Shown here piece by piece: positions 44,036 through 55,631 of a DNA stretch of 64,000 nucleotides. Source of the DNA: Dichomitus squalens LYAD-421 SS1 (Eukaryota > Basidiomycota > Agaricomycetes > Polyporales > Polyporaceae); NCBI RefSeq assembly GCF_000275845.1, contig NW_006766893.1, positions 327,413 to 391,412 on the forward strand, in the 5' to 3' direction. The number at the start of each line of letters is the position of its first letter. Within the stretch, counting starts at the first letter, position 1. The notes beneath the pieces were generated by a model. That model saw nothing but the letters and a program-made list of their open reading frames with translations. It was not told the origin of the DNA and made no database searches. The translations under genes and the position numbers were made by a program.

Positions 44036-44478
44036 ACGTCCTGTCAGTAAAACAGCAGTACGGGTTGACCAGTATACTCTTTCAGACACATCGTACTTTG
44101 GCACGACGCTGCTCCGGAAGCTAGGCACTCTCAGGCCATTTCAACGTATCTGACATTGCCATCTGTCCATTCGCAATGGGAGCTTCCGTTCTTCCGTTGG
44201 CGTGCTGCTCGTTCGCTTACAGGTTGTGCTGAGATGGCGGCCATAAACAAATGTGCACAGTTGTGAGTGCGCGAACGACGAGTCTCTAGTCTCTCCTATA
44301 CTCCATGCAGGAACGTCGTTCATCATGCACATTAGTTGGTGTATATAGTTGGTGTATATAAGATAGCTAGTGATATGATAGGTGTGCTACTCTTCGCGGA
44401 TCAACTATCCAAGAAAATCGACGGTCGTCGAGACTTCAGCGCGCGGGCATTGCCAAGTATAAGTGTGAATAGTCTCAC
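44036..44478. other. Convergent intergenic region with a short tandem repeat
   Basis: 443 bp between convergent genes. The unit TTGGTGTATATAG occurs twice in tandem at about 44333-44358. No gene seen. Confidence 0.5.
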
Positions 44479-46135
44479 CTATCGGGAGTACTGGTGCTCG
44501 CCGCTCCCCTCTACGTCCTCTTTGTGGAACGAGAGCTGTGTCCCCAGGGACCCAATGAAGCCATCAACGTTTCCCGAGGCGTAGGGCTGGAAAGCAAGCT
44601 CCGGCAATTGCGACATCGACTGTACAGAGCCCGCTAATTTGCGGTTGACTTTTTGCAGGTTGATGAGGAACCTCGACGTAAGGATGGAGGTGAATCTGAG
44701 ATGAATGTGTTGTCTCTTCTGACATGGCGGGAGTACCAAGGAAAGTACGTACGGTTCCTCAAACCAGATAATGACGCTTGTTGTGGCGAATTCATCGCTA
44801 GCGATCTGATCAACGTCGGAGCTTGCCGATGCTAGAGTGAATGCAACGTGAAGAACGTTCAAGACAAGCAGCGTCCTGTCATGGGAAGTGAGAAGGTGCG
44901 AGAGGAACCACAATGATTTCTCCGAGACATACAAGAAATAGATTGTCCCTACAATATGCCGCACAATACATGTGAGTACCGGGAACGACAGCTGACACAT
45001 GACGCTACGCACCATCACGGAGAAGAATGTTCGCAAAGGTCCTATTGCGTAGCCCACCCGCGACCTGCCGAGCTACCTTGATCGTCTCGTAGGTTCGGTA
45101 CCAAGTGACGCAGAGAACCAGAAGATCGGCTCCGACTAATGAAAATCGCGACAACAGCGCAACTAAGGGTCCCAGCGTTAGGATGGGTGGATTACCAACC
45201 CTGACAATCACGTAACGCGTGGACTTACATCTGAGAATCGACGCGTTAGATCGTGAGTCGGGTAAGCCGCGCGGCGAACCACTCACAACAGGTTCATGCT
45301 CTGCGATATCGTGCTAATGGGTACCACGCCTTGCACTGGATCATTAGCATAGTATGTGTAGTGTAAGTCGCCCTTAAGACCAACCTGTCAGAAGACCGCC
45401 AACAGCAATAGTAGATGATCTCTCGGATACGCACAAACATATCGACGACAAGGGGAACCGAGGAAAGAGCAAATATGCTTGCTGAGAGGGGCCATCTATA
45501 GCGTTCTGGGGCCATTGCATATGATCTAAGTGTCGAGAAGGCTAGACGAAAAAGCTGTTGTTCAGACTGGGTTCATGGCAGCGTACATGAGCACGTACCA
45601 GCCCAAGGTAGATATTGTAATGCTTTGGTTACATTATAGGCGGTATATGCTGCAACGGCGCTGAAGCTGAGTCAGAACGTATGTACCCTGCGGCCATTAG
45701 GGCATCTTGAATCGACTGTACCCCTACTTAAGCGTTAAGCATCGTACGAAAGACCAAGACGGGGTATGACACACCTGATATGATGAAGGATTTGGTCTCC
45801 AAAGCAAGATTTGCACTGTGAGTGTCAGGTACCGGTTGAGAAAGAAGATGACTGATGATCCGGTAATCCGGCGGGGTAGCCAGAACAATGCGACCTCGCT
45901 GTCAAATGTCATGAGGTAGTCGTAAACAAAGAGCGCTAGCGATAGCATATAAGTCTCTTGCTTGACAGCTCCTAACTGATGCATCCTTGAAGAACGGACC
46001 GAGAGCGGCAGCCTCGCAGTATCCATACAAGTATTCCGAACTGAGGACATCAGTCAGTCAACGAGGGGACATGACAAGAGCCCAGACATACCTCGCCGCG
46101 ACAATGGCAGCTTGAACCTCTGAACCGTCTGACAT
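44479..46135 (-). CDS. DUF6533-type seven-transmembrane protein
   Basis: Family segments follow one another across short introns: LSLALFVYDYLMTFDSEVAL, IFFLNRYLTLTVQIL, AFSTLRSYAMAPERYRWP, LSASIFALSSVPLVVDMF and SRFSLVGADLLVLCVTWYRT. Then come FANILLRDGTIYFL, TLLVLNVLHVAFTLAS, FTSILTSRFLINLQKVNR, and a hydrophilic tail ending at 44479. The YDY-TF-EV and R(Y/F)L-NLQ patterns identify the DUF6533 group of agaricomycete membrane proteins, predicted to have seven spans and no known ligand. A first exon MSDGSEVQAAIVAA at 46135-46092 fits the family, but I could not join it in frame to the exon containing LALFVYDY. Either the start or that junction is misread, or there is a frameshift. Family sequence similarity to the tandem pair at 30-34 kb is distant. 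Confidence 0.75.
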
Positions 46136-47933
46136 TATAAGCAGCTTCTCTGCAAGTGCTTGAGACACAAACGAGTGGAAGGTCGTGAGGGCGATAGGGA
46201 CGCTCCTACACAGCTGGCTTTTGTATACAGCCAGCTGACAGCCAGGGTCATACTAGTACTAGCGTGAACCAAGAAAATCAATGAAAAGTGTAACATAAGA
46301 GCGCGAATCATGAGGCGCTTCGCTTCGCTACGCGGGACTCCTTTCAGCCGTCGATGTCCGCATGTGCAATGGACGTATTCGTAGGCCCGGGTGCAAAATG
46401 TGGCCTCAAGGCGTTGATAGCGGAACATATCGTGATAACAGTGGGAGGCTGCGTGCGCCGGGATGCATTGCATAGGACGCGCTACCGACATCTAATTCCC
46501 TCGGGGCCTTTTTCATCAGCGTCAAGTGTCCGATGTATGTAGATCCATCTAAGCTTGAAGCCGCTGAATCCGACGAATTGTCATGTCGGCCCCTCTGCAA
46601 TATAGCTGACGCGGAGGTTCGCTCCCCATTGAGCGAGACTGGATGAGTATGTGGGTATGAATTGTTTGCTGAGTTTGCTCAACATCGTAGACATTCGCCG
46701 TAAACGTACTGGGAGTCGTCCGAGTCCGCGCTGACAATCGTGGGACGGCTTGGCACCCGGCGTAGGGCAGGAGTGGCGTAGGACAGAGGACTACGCCATC
46801 GAAGAGTAAGATGCAGTGTCCTATGAAGGTCTTGGTTGGACCGACGGTTACACTGTTGGCGTCAGCGAAGTGCAGTACCAGCACCCTTCGGAGCACTTGC
46901 TTCATCATACTCCTCCACCAGCGCCAGAAAGAGAGTCCGTATGATTGACACCGATCATCATCTTATGCAGCTATAGTATGATGTGCGGCTGACGCAGGCA
47001 ACTGGCAGCGGCCTTGCATCCTCCCAATTGGACAAGACAAGAGCTCTATCTTGGAAATGGTGACCTGTGAGGGTGCGCCCTGTCGTTATGACAAGTTTAT
47101 CTGTCCTTTGTGCACGACAGCACAGTATAAGATGCAGGCAGGAGTGGTGAGAAGTTGCCAAGTTTCCGAGACAGTCGAGGCCCGAGGGCAAACCCGAAAT
47201 TGGCGCCGTTTTGACCGAATGGGTAATCTAGACGCCCTTGAAAAGACGTCCTTGGCGAGATGAAGTTGGTGACCTGCCTGTCCCACAACAATAATCGCTG
47301 GGCAAAAAGGCCTCAAGTAGAAGTAGAAACCGTAGGTATTATTGGGACTTTGACATTCAAGCAGATCACGCATCCACTATGCTGGACAGCACTCATCTCA
47401 CAGAATCAATTTTCTCAAGTTTGATTGTTTACCCAACCCAGCACCAAGAGTGCCAGCGCCGATTCTGTATCACCATCGTTCTGTCGCCGGGTGGACAGCA
47501 TGTCTGAACTCTGTTACTTACCTGTCAACGCCTTGCCGTGGAGGAAGTTTCACCTCTCTTTTCCAATTGGCACGACTCTTTTCGTTCATCCGGTCTGATC
47601 GCAGCGAAGTTGATCGCAAGCTGGCCTTGATATCTTACTGCGCCGGATGTGGGCAGGAGCACACATCACTTCCCTTCAGCTCGGCAAATCAAGCCCGTAC
47701 GACCGAGGTGGGCCTAGTGGCCGATTCTCGATTCCGCATCATCAGCTTTCCCTTGAGGCCGAGGGCTTGGCCATCTTCCTCCTGGAGTACAGCATAGCGC
47801 ACCTGGAGTATAAATTTACTCTTTCGTTCAACAGCTTCTCCAGCGACCTGGCGTCCGCCTCACATTCTCTGCCGTTCCTAGTTTTCGTTCTCTTCTACTT
47901 GCGTAGATCGCCCCATCCTTTCACGATCATATC
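46136..47933. other. About 1.8 kb without a supported gene
   Basis: Minus-strand frames at 46135-46491 and 46549-46908 are open but have no family match that I recognise. The stretch just before 47934 carries a pyrimidine-rich region (47865-47900), likely the 5' leader of the secreted-protein gene. Confidence 0.45.
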
Positions 47934-48403
47934 ATGAAGCTTTCCGCTATTGTTGCAATTGCACTCGCCGCCGCCGTATCAACGAGCCCAGTGAACATGC
48001 CCCGTGCCTCATTCACTCTGCAGAACGGCATTGACGCTAAGAACTTGAAGTATGTTCACATTACCCAGATGCTTTTGACCACCTCATCTCATGTCAACCT
48101 CTTCAGCGCACAGTTCGCTACGTTGACTCCAAGCTCGCCCTGTACGTCGGGTACGAACGCATGTGTCGGTACTGCATTTGCACAATGTGCCAATGGCCAG
48201 TTCGTCACGTTCCCCTGCAACACCGGTCTCATGTGAGCAGCTGTTCCATGCAAACATTCTAGCCTCGGGCTGCATGTGAGAACTGACCGTTGACCCTCCC
48301 CCATAGCTGTGCAGCACTCCCGCTCGTACTTTCTCCTGGGACAAGTATCGCGTGCACGACGGCGGCTGATCGCGACGCTCGGATTGCTGCGACAGGGGCA
48401 TAG
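47934..48403 (+). CDS. Small secreted protein, CBM19-like family of wood-decay fungi
   Basis: Three exons (47934-48049, 48107-48232, 48307-48403) join to 112 codons. The signal peptide is MKLSAIVAIALAAAVSTSP. The mature protein follows a pattern common in secretomes of Agaricomycetes: RASFTLQNGIDAKNLNAQF, ATLTPSSPCTSGTNACVG, FAQCANGQFVTFPCNTG, CAALPLVLSPGTSIACTT and the end RDARIAATGA. The cysteine spacing resembles a chitin-binding CBM19-like module, but binding is not shown. Six cysteines suggest disulfide stabilisation. It sits beside an amino-acid permease gene, with no obvious functional link. Confidence 0.85.
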
Positions 48404-48734
48404 TGGATAATCAAGGCTTCGTCTTATCAACTGATGGGCTCATGCATGTATATTAGAGTGGTCTCTAGGCATATGACGATGTGCAGCCACGGCACTCACC
48501 TTTGAGCACGGCTTGTGTGTTGCGTCTTGGCGGCCGGTATAGCTACAGTCATTAACCAGTCCTCGGGACAGTGAAATGTCGTCGCTCATCCCGAACTACC
48601 CCTTACCTTTGCAGCCCACATCGGAGAACGCAGGCATGTAGCGGAGTCAAGAACGCATCATATACCTGAGTTTCGTGGCTCAAGAAATAATCTAAAAGAT
48701 ACTAGTGGGATGCAATAATTGGCTCGAAAAGCCC
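48404..48734. other. Convergent 3' intergenic region
   Basis: 331 bp between the stop codons of the secreted-protein gene and the permease gene. No feature seen. Confidence 0.5.
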
Positions 48735-51049
48735 TCATGATTTCGTGTCCACATTGACCTGCACGGTATCCGCTTCTGTGGAGCCCGTGGGGTCCATTGA
48801 ATCGACCCCCATATCATTCGCTGTAACATGGCAATCCAATCAGTACAATTCCCGAATACATCACTCACTCAGTCTCACCAGAAATCTGCTTGATCGGCCC
48901 CGTGAACCACTTTCGCGCGCTGATCAACCAGTAGCCGAGCGCGTATGTTATAACGATGCCCACGGCGACGATGGAGTAGTTCAGTGTTTGAGAGTCGACG
49001 GGGTTCGCCTGCGGTAGGATGAATGCTATTGATATAAAGACAATCCAGAGGCAGGAGATGATCGCGACTGGGTACGAGAACGGGCCCAGATGGAATGGCC
49101 CGCGCTTGAAGCGCTTTCCGTAGATTGCGCGCAGTGCAATCGGGATACCTATGGACAGGAAGCCTTGAGTAGACCGCGCTTGGATCCCAGGCGGGATACA
49201 TACCGTAGGAGATGTACAGCCCGATGGTGGCTATACTTGTAGCGGCGGAGAACGCCACAGAGCTGCCCAGACTGGGCAATCCGAGGATGAAGCTGAGCGT
49301 GCAAGCGAGCCAAACTGCACCTCATAGTCACCCACAGCACCCTTTGCATCCACTCATGAAAACGTACCGGTCCTGATTGGAGACTTGGTTTTCTCGTCGA
49401 CCTTGTGGAAGAACTTATGCCCGGGAATGGCGCCGTCGCGCGAGAACGCGTACATCATACGACTGTTGGACGTAACCGAAAACGTCCCGCAGAAGAACAT
49501 TGCACCAATCACGATCACCTGAGCGAGCGCACAGTCAGCGACACGCCCAACCGACCCTCGAAAGCGCCACTGGGAAGACCAAGCACGGCGCCGTACTCAC
49601 CATGAGAACGATCGCCCCCTTCTCGCCGACCGTATCGAGGAAGATCTGGGCCACGGGCTGACCGGTGGCAGAGTTGATGGTGCCGTCGAGGTCCTGGATG
49701 GAGAAGAGCAGGCCGAGCATAAGGAACCACCCAAGGACGGCGGAAACGCCGATGGCCATGATGATGCCTATAGAGCCGGACATGGCTGCGTTATGCGTCT
49801 CTTCAGTCATCTGGTGGTCCCTGTCAGATTTGCCAACTGGCGCTACCACGAGCAAGCACTCACATGCGCGCTGCCATCGAACCCTGCACGACAAGTGTCA
49901 GCCCCGATATCGTTCGGAGTGAACAAAGAGCAGCTGACCTGTAAGGGTATACTGCGCTGTAAGGATTCCGATAACGACGACATATGCGTCGCTCGCCCGC
50001 TGGCTCCAGCCGACACCGTCGACGCCAGTGTTGTCGATGAACGTCGCGAAGACGAACTTGGCCGACTGGTGCTTCGGCGCGGCCGCGAGGATGGCGATGA
50101 CGACCGCAGTGGTCCCGACGGCATGCCACCAGATGGAAAAGTTATTGATATACTTCAGCAGGTGGACGCCAAAGGTGTTAATGAGTCCCTGGCAAATGAG
50201 CACCCCCGCGTAGATGCCGATAGTTATGCGCGCTTCAGGGACAAAGGAAGTGTTGAAGGTCGCAAGGGTTGAAATGAAATTTGCTGCCGCGTAACTGTTC
50301 CAAACGGAGAGTAAGTTCGGAGGAGGTCACGTTGAGTCGCAGCGCAGAGACGTAGACACACCTTATACCGGTAGTTACTGCGACCTGTCCTAAGAGGTTG
50401 AACCAACCGGTCATCCAGGAAGCGAACGCGGCATGCTTGGGGTCGGAGAGCATCGCTGCCCAAAAGTAGGGACCTCCGCTTGTGGGATGTGCGCTACATA
50501 CCTCACCCATAGCCAAACCGACCAGGCAAGTGAAAAACGCTGCATAGCTAGTTCGAAGCTATCTCACATTCAGGACTCAAAGACAACTCACCAACCACTA
50601 CAAAACCCCACACCATAACCGCTGGGCCTCCAGTGTTCTGCGCGAATCACGCAACCTCAGCCTGCACTCGCGACATTCATGCCTTGTTGGAACGCACCAG
50701 CCCATACAGGAACAAGGAAGGGATGCCGGTAATGACGCTAATGATCGAGAATGAGACACCGAAGTTCTACGATTGCGCCATGTCAATCACGAAGCCCGCC
50801 TGCATGTTCAAACAAGATTCCCCAACAACAAACACCTACCTGCAGTAGTGTCAGGTCGCGCCTGCCACACGCCGCGGCGGCCGCCTGTCAGCGTTCGAAT
50901 GTCATACCAGTGATAAAACGGGTCACGCACTTCAGCTCCTGCTTGTACCCCATACGAGCCAACTCCTTCTCATCGTCAAGCACCCCGTCGACCACGGACC
51001 CGTGGTTCTTCTCTGAGTCAATTGCGGACACATCTTTTGCGGTCACCAT
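48735..51049 (-). CDS. Amino-acid/GABA permease of the APC superfamily
   Basis: The protein begins at 51049 with MVTAKDVSAIDSEK, then MGYKQELKRDLTLLQNFGVS and FSIISVITGIPSLFLYGL, the conserved N-terminus of fungal GABA/choline-type permeases. Later exons encode AMGEVCSAHPTSGGPYFWAA, WMTGWFNLLGQVAVTTG, LINTFGVHLLKYINNFSIWW, SDAYVVVIGILTAQYTLTG, EETHNAAMSGSIGIIMAIG, FFCGTFSVTSNSRMMYAFSR and a last helix region LGYWLISARKWFTGP, ending with a hydrophilic tail and stop at 48735. Twelve transmembrane helices are expected. The SAHPTSGGPYFWA motif lies in the substrate-binding region of this group. It is a plasma-membrane importer of amino acids, GABA or related amines; the exact substrate cannot be told. 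Many short introns; one small exon (RDLTLLQ) near 50850. Confidence 0.9.
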
Positions 51050-51555
51050 TCTCGGTCGGTCTCAGCCTGGCGCGCGACGACCAGACAGTTGGGAGGGGGC
51101 TAGGAGGTAGTGGCGAGAGGATTACTCGAGCCGCTATCGTGCGACCGTGGCTGCATGCTTTTGAACATACTGTGGGAGATACTTATCGTGGCTCCCGAAC
51201 GACGCTCAACTATGACCAGGAAGGTTGATAAGTAGCCGGCTAAAATGTGCGCGTGAGGGGATCCTGATTTCTGATACGATTGGCGCTCAGGGTTTTATGC
51301 GCCAAGCCTCGTTTCTTATCGTTGCTTCCGCAGTACTGTCTTCACGATGTCTTTGTTGAGCAAACGAAGTGGCGGCTTTGCTTTTGAAGACGATACACAA
51401 AAACACATGGGTTTCGTATAGACAAATGTAGGTACTGTAACCCGTTACACAACGTGCAACAATTTGAGTTGAGACTTCAAGAATAAGGCCAGTACTTGAA
51501 GTGCCTACGCTATCTTCCGATAAGTCCTCAAACAGACTAGGGCCTTGCACATTAC

Positions 51556-51758
51556 CAGAGATGTGCTTGACCCCAGGACCCCGAAAGTCGGCAGCGGTGA
51601 CTTCTTCTAATGGCTCAGGCTTTCTCTCTATTTCAGCTTCCAGAGTTCTGGCTTTATTGAATTCTACAATGCCTGAAGTTATGACATGCAATCGGTAGGA
51701 AAACCATAGACTCTCTCACGCTTGACCCCCGGTGTCATCAGTCCCTCGCCCATCTCTG
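51556..51758. repeat. 203-bp dispersed repeat, copy 1
   Basis: It matches 63784-63986 over exactly 203 bp without gaps and with few substitutions, beginning CAGAGATGTGCTTGACC and ending CGCCCATCTCTG. On the minus strand both copies contain an open frame starting at the same relative position (MHVITSGIVEF, then ARTLEA and VTAADFRGP). Copy 1 ends exactly at the target duplication of the MITE that starts at 51762. It is probably a fragment of a transposable element of unknown class. Confidence 0.85.
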
Positions 51759-51761
51759 CAC

Positions 51762-52131
51762 ATTACAGCTGATGTAAAAACCAGCGTCGCAGTCCCCGCG
51801 CCCGGGGATGTGCTCGGACCACCGGAAAACCCCGGCCGAGCCCCAGCTATACCACACCGAGGACATTGCCCGACTCTGGTCCACTGCTGGAAGCACCCGC
51901 ACACAGCGGGAATCTGCATGGGAAGCATTCCATGCAGAATATTGTGTGTCCTGTAGCTCTGAAACCACATAGAATGAGGCGGGGCACACTTCGCGCAGTC
52001 ACGGCGAGCTTGTCCCCTGACTGGGAGGTGGCCGGAGCGCTGGCTTGAGGGGCTCGGCAGGGGGCTGCCGCTGATCCGAGCACAGGGAGGCCTGGGGGAA
52101 ACGCGACGCTGGTTTTTACATCAGCTGTAAT
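51762..52131. mobile_element. MITE-like element, 370 bp, with terminal inverted repeats
   Basis: The left end reads ATTACAGCTGATGTAAAAAC followed by CAGCGTCGC. The right end is its exact reverse complement over 29 bp. The element is flanked on both sides by CAC (51759-51761 and 52132-52134), which would be a 3-bp target-site duplication. It contains no transposase frame, so it would be non-autonomous. An internal 9-bp hairpin lies at 51913-51938. A 3-bp duplication narrows the possible superfamilies (for example PIF/Harbinger or CACTA types) but does not decide between them. Confidence 0.8.
51913..51938. repeat. Hairpin inside the MITE
   Basis: TCTGCATGG and CCATGCAGA form a perfect 9-bp stem around an 8-nt loop. 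It lies near the middle of the MITE; such internal palindromes are common in these elements and no separate function is claimed. Confidence 0.6.
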
Positions 52132-52134
52132 CAC

Positions 52135-52596
52135 GGGAGTTCTTGTCGCCTGAACATAGTCGACTTACGCACACGGCGACGGATACCTACCATGTTGTGA
52201 CTGCCCTGGTACCCCTACAGACCATATATCATCTCGGAAAAGACCCTATGTCTACCGTGACGGATTGCTATGCTTGACATTACGTGTCGCCTGTGCCGTT
52301 GTAGTAAGTCTGCGTGACTTATGGCAAAGTTGACCCCTAGGAAACTGGGTTAATCACTCATAGACAATTGACCGACTTCGCCCTCGCGGGGCTCCTACCA
52401 CCTGGGATTCTGAGCACAAACAAGGGGAGATTGTGACAGTGATTGTGCACCGTACCGGCGCCACCGACGAACATCGCGGCGCTTACGGTCGCAACCGCGA
52501 TCCGCCAGCTTGTCCGTCATCCAGCTGTGCTCTCGAGCTCATCGCCAATCTACAGCTCTCCGATCCTTCCTGCGTCTTCTACTCTGGGTCGTGGAC
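52135..52596. other. Intergenic, upstream of an F-box gene
   Basis: About 460 bp between the MITE and the next start codon. No coding signal; it probably carries the promoter of the F-box gene. Confidence 0.45.
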
Positions 52597-54764
52597 ATGC
52601 CTCTGGAAGCTCAATTTCTCGGACTACCTGGGGAGCTACTCGTTGAATGCCTCAAGCATCTCGACTGGGAGGACCTCGTGCGCTGTAAGCAAGTCAGTAC
52701 CAGCGAACGACCACAAGCGTCGACGTGATTCACATCGCACACCCTCAGGTCAGCAAAAGGCTGCGTGATGTCGTCAACGACTCTCTCGAACTGCAGTACC
52801 GCATCGAGCTCGGGGCGGACGGCCTCGTAGAAGGCCTCGGCTGCACCTTCACCACCGCCGAACGTCTCCAGCTCCTCCTCCAACGGCGCGCGCGCTGGAG
52901 ATACCTTGACTGGTCCCGGATCGTGTCCATCTCAGCCCCGGGGCTCTGCCAGGCGTACGAGCTCGTCGATGGGGTGTTCGCGTCATCGATGGGGAACGAC
53001 TTCTTTGGCTCGCGGCACCTCGAGCTGACATGGCTGCCCACAAGCACCCAGGAAGCGAGGAAGATCGAGAGGGAGGATCTCGGTATCAGGATACGGGACT
53101 TTGCGATTGATCCGTCGCAGGATCTCATGGCGCTGGTACTCGCGGACGACGTTACGAGGTATGTGGCATGGTGTTCTACTACGCTAGATATACCCTCTGG
53201 GGAACCCTCTTAGAGTCGCCGTATCCCATCATCCGTCGCGCTGGTGATACTATGTGTGTTACTGAGCTGGAGAACAGGCTCGACGGCGGTTTGTATGTTG
53301 GGTGCTGGTACTGCGCCCGCACTGCTTGTGGCGTAGTCCAGTTCGATCCTTATTTCTTCTCAGAGCACGCGCGATGAGCTCTTCTCTGTCCTCTCAGACA
53401 GTATTCTGAAGTCATTTCGTTGGCTTCAGCATGACCATCCACTTGCGGACTATTAGCCGAAATGAACCTCATCCGAAGGCTCGCATTCCCGAGCTCCGAG
53501 CCACGGTCCCCCAAGTCAGGAATTGTTTCGTTCAGATCGTGGACGATGTCATTGGCGCGTTCTTCTGGTTTCATGGTCCTGGTCTCGTCATATGGAACTG
53601 GCGAACTGGCAAGAAGGTAGTGGTAGGTGTACAAACTAACTCCTGTGTATGCTATCTCACGGATATACCTTCCAGGACTGCGTCGGGGTGAACTTGCCCA
53701 CGGGCACCTATGACTTTGCGTTCATATCGAGCCGTGCCTACATAGTCACCGTAACGATGCAATACGGCTCAATCGAGGTCTACACCTTCAGCGGCGGAGA
53801 CGAGGATGCAGAGACGTTATCCAACACCGTTCCACAGTCCCCCTCCCTCGGTGACCGCCTTCTCCCCACCCGGGTCGCGATCTTCCGCTTGCCCCCCACG
53901 AAGCCGGGTCAGGATCTGCGCCGATTCCTCACACATTCGGCGCCGTTCGTCGCGAATCCGACGCCTGGGCGGGTATTCGAGGTATCCCGCGACGCGCGCG
54001 TGCACATGATGTGCCTATACTATGGTGACCATGCGGGGAGCTACCACCTGTTCCTCCACAACCGCTTTCTTCTCGCGCATATCCCTTCCGGGATCGGTTC
54101 AGGGGCCGTAGGGAAGGTCACCGCGGTGGCGAAGGAGTGGGACGAGTGGGGCCCGGACAACGCGCGCTTCGTGAACTGGATCGCGCACTTCCAGTGGCTG
54201 AGGTACGTCTGACTCGCCCCGGCGGGGTTCTGTTCGCGTTCTCAGCGCGTGCATTGTTTTGCTCGTGCGATGCGTAGACGGACGTTGCAGCTCACCACGC
54301 AGTCACCGTGCGCCAGGTACCTCCATGGCGAGCGCGTCATCTTCCCCCCGATCCCGCTCGCGCTCCGGCAGCCGACGGGGGACGACGAGGTGAAAATGGT
54401 GATGCTCATGATTGACTTCCACGTGCACCCGAAGCGCACGGATGACCCGGTGAAGCCGCCGTTGGAGCTGGATGAGGCGGGCGGCGGGTACGAGATCGTG
54501 GCCAGGGAGACGGTGATAGACTCAGGGGCGGTGTTCCAGCACCCGGTAGTGAGCAGGCTGCCGTACGCGATGTCGACGCGAAGCGGCGTACGTGGTTTGG
54601 TGGATTATACCGGGTTCATGATCGACCAGGATCAACTGATTGCGATGAAGGTGAGTGCTGCTTGTCTCGAGCGTCCGCATTGCAATCTTTCGCTGACCAT
54701 CTTACACTGTGGCCAGCAGTCCGGAGACGAGGCTTATGTTGACTTGGACGTGTATACTTTCTGA
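52597..54764 (+). CDS. F-box protein with propeller-like C-terminal region
   Basis: The start at 52597 gives MPLEAQFLGLPGELLVECLK, an F-box-like motif (LPGELLVECLKHLDWEDLVRC) continuing after an intron with VSKRLRDVVNDSLELQYRIE. This F-box plus SLELQY-IEL pattern is a common basidiomycete F-box subfamily. Later exons encode blade-like stretches: FFWFHGPGLVIWNWRTGKK, SSRAYIVTVTMQYGSIEVYT, TRVAIFRLPPTKPGQDL and MLMIDFHVHPKR. They suggest a beta-propeller-like substrate domain. The gene ends at TGA 54762-54764. At least five introns are present, and the 53159-53429 interval may hold an extra exon (RYTLWGTLLESPYPIIRRAG). It probably recruits an unknown target to an SCF ubiquitin ligase. Confidence 0.78.
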
Positions 54765-55018
54765 GTCTCAGCGGCGGTCTGCTGGATATATATCTGCTTC
54801 CCTTAGCAGCGTCGTTACCGTCACTGCTGCTCGGTTTGGCCCCCAGAATAGGGTTAGGTGCGCTATGACGCGATGTGGGGTTGGCAGCCTAGGACCCCCT
54901 CTGCCTGCATCAATCACTGCTGTTCCTCTGCTGCCTCCCACATCCTCATACCACCTATCCGTGTCCTTATACGCATTCAGACACAATCTCAGACGCGAAA
55001 CACACACAACATTTCACA

Positions 55019-55513
55019 ATGTCAGCACTCATCACGATCCCAGGTGCAACCGCGCACCACGTCCTCGGCCAGTCGAACGTCACCCTCGGCGCAGGCGAAC
55101 TCAATCTTGTGCCCGCCTCCTCCGATGGCAAGGACCTGATGCTCACAGTGGGCAGTGCAGGGTTCACACTCCACCACGGCACGGTCTTCGGGACATCGGA
55201 GGGGGACCCGCGGGCGTACGTGTTCAATCCGGAGATCGAAGGACTCGACGGCGGGTGCGTCTGTCTATCTGTTCTCAATGCTTAGGAAGGTGGCGAAGCT
55301 AACCTTGGACCGCTGGTCACTGATAGGTTCGTGAAGATCACGCTGCCCGAAGGCGTGACGGAAGACGGGTCACAGCTGTCTACACTCCAGACGAAGTTCG
55401 AGGAGGTCCTCATAGCTCATGGGCCACTCCAGCCTAGCGCGGACGACGCGAGCAGGGAAGGGACGGGAGCGCATCATGCGGTCCAGAAGTTGAAGAGCGC
55501 GATACATTCGTAG
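55019..55513 (+). CDS. N-terminal-domain-only paralog of the adjacent spartin-like protein
   Basis: Two exons (55019-55254, 55327-55513) give 140 codons: MSALITIPGATAHHVLGQ, LMLTVGSAGFTLHHGTVFG, AYVFNPEIEGLDGGFVKITL and LQTKFEEVLIAHGPL. This corresponds to the N-terminal domain of the next gene (IPGCVVAQVLGDE, LTLVIGKSAFPLYTSTIFA, YIFTPELEGANKGFIAIVL, LQNQFELALIDHGLL), including an intron at the same position. It stops where the neighbour continues into its senescence domain. It appears to be a truncated tandem duplicate that remains open. It could act as a competitor or partner of the full-length protein; that is inference. Confidence 0.75.
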
Positions 55514-55631
55514 GGCTCGTTCGTATGTATCCTATGAAAGACACGTGCAGCTCATGAATTTGTTCGTTTTTTTTATTACCCATCGTTATATCTGGCCTTG
55601 TGTGGTGTGAAGCGATTTCCAAGAATCGCTG

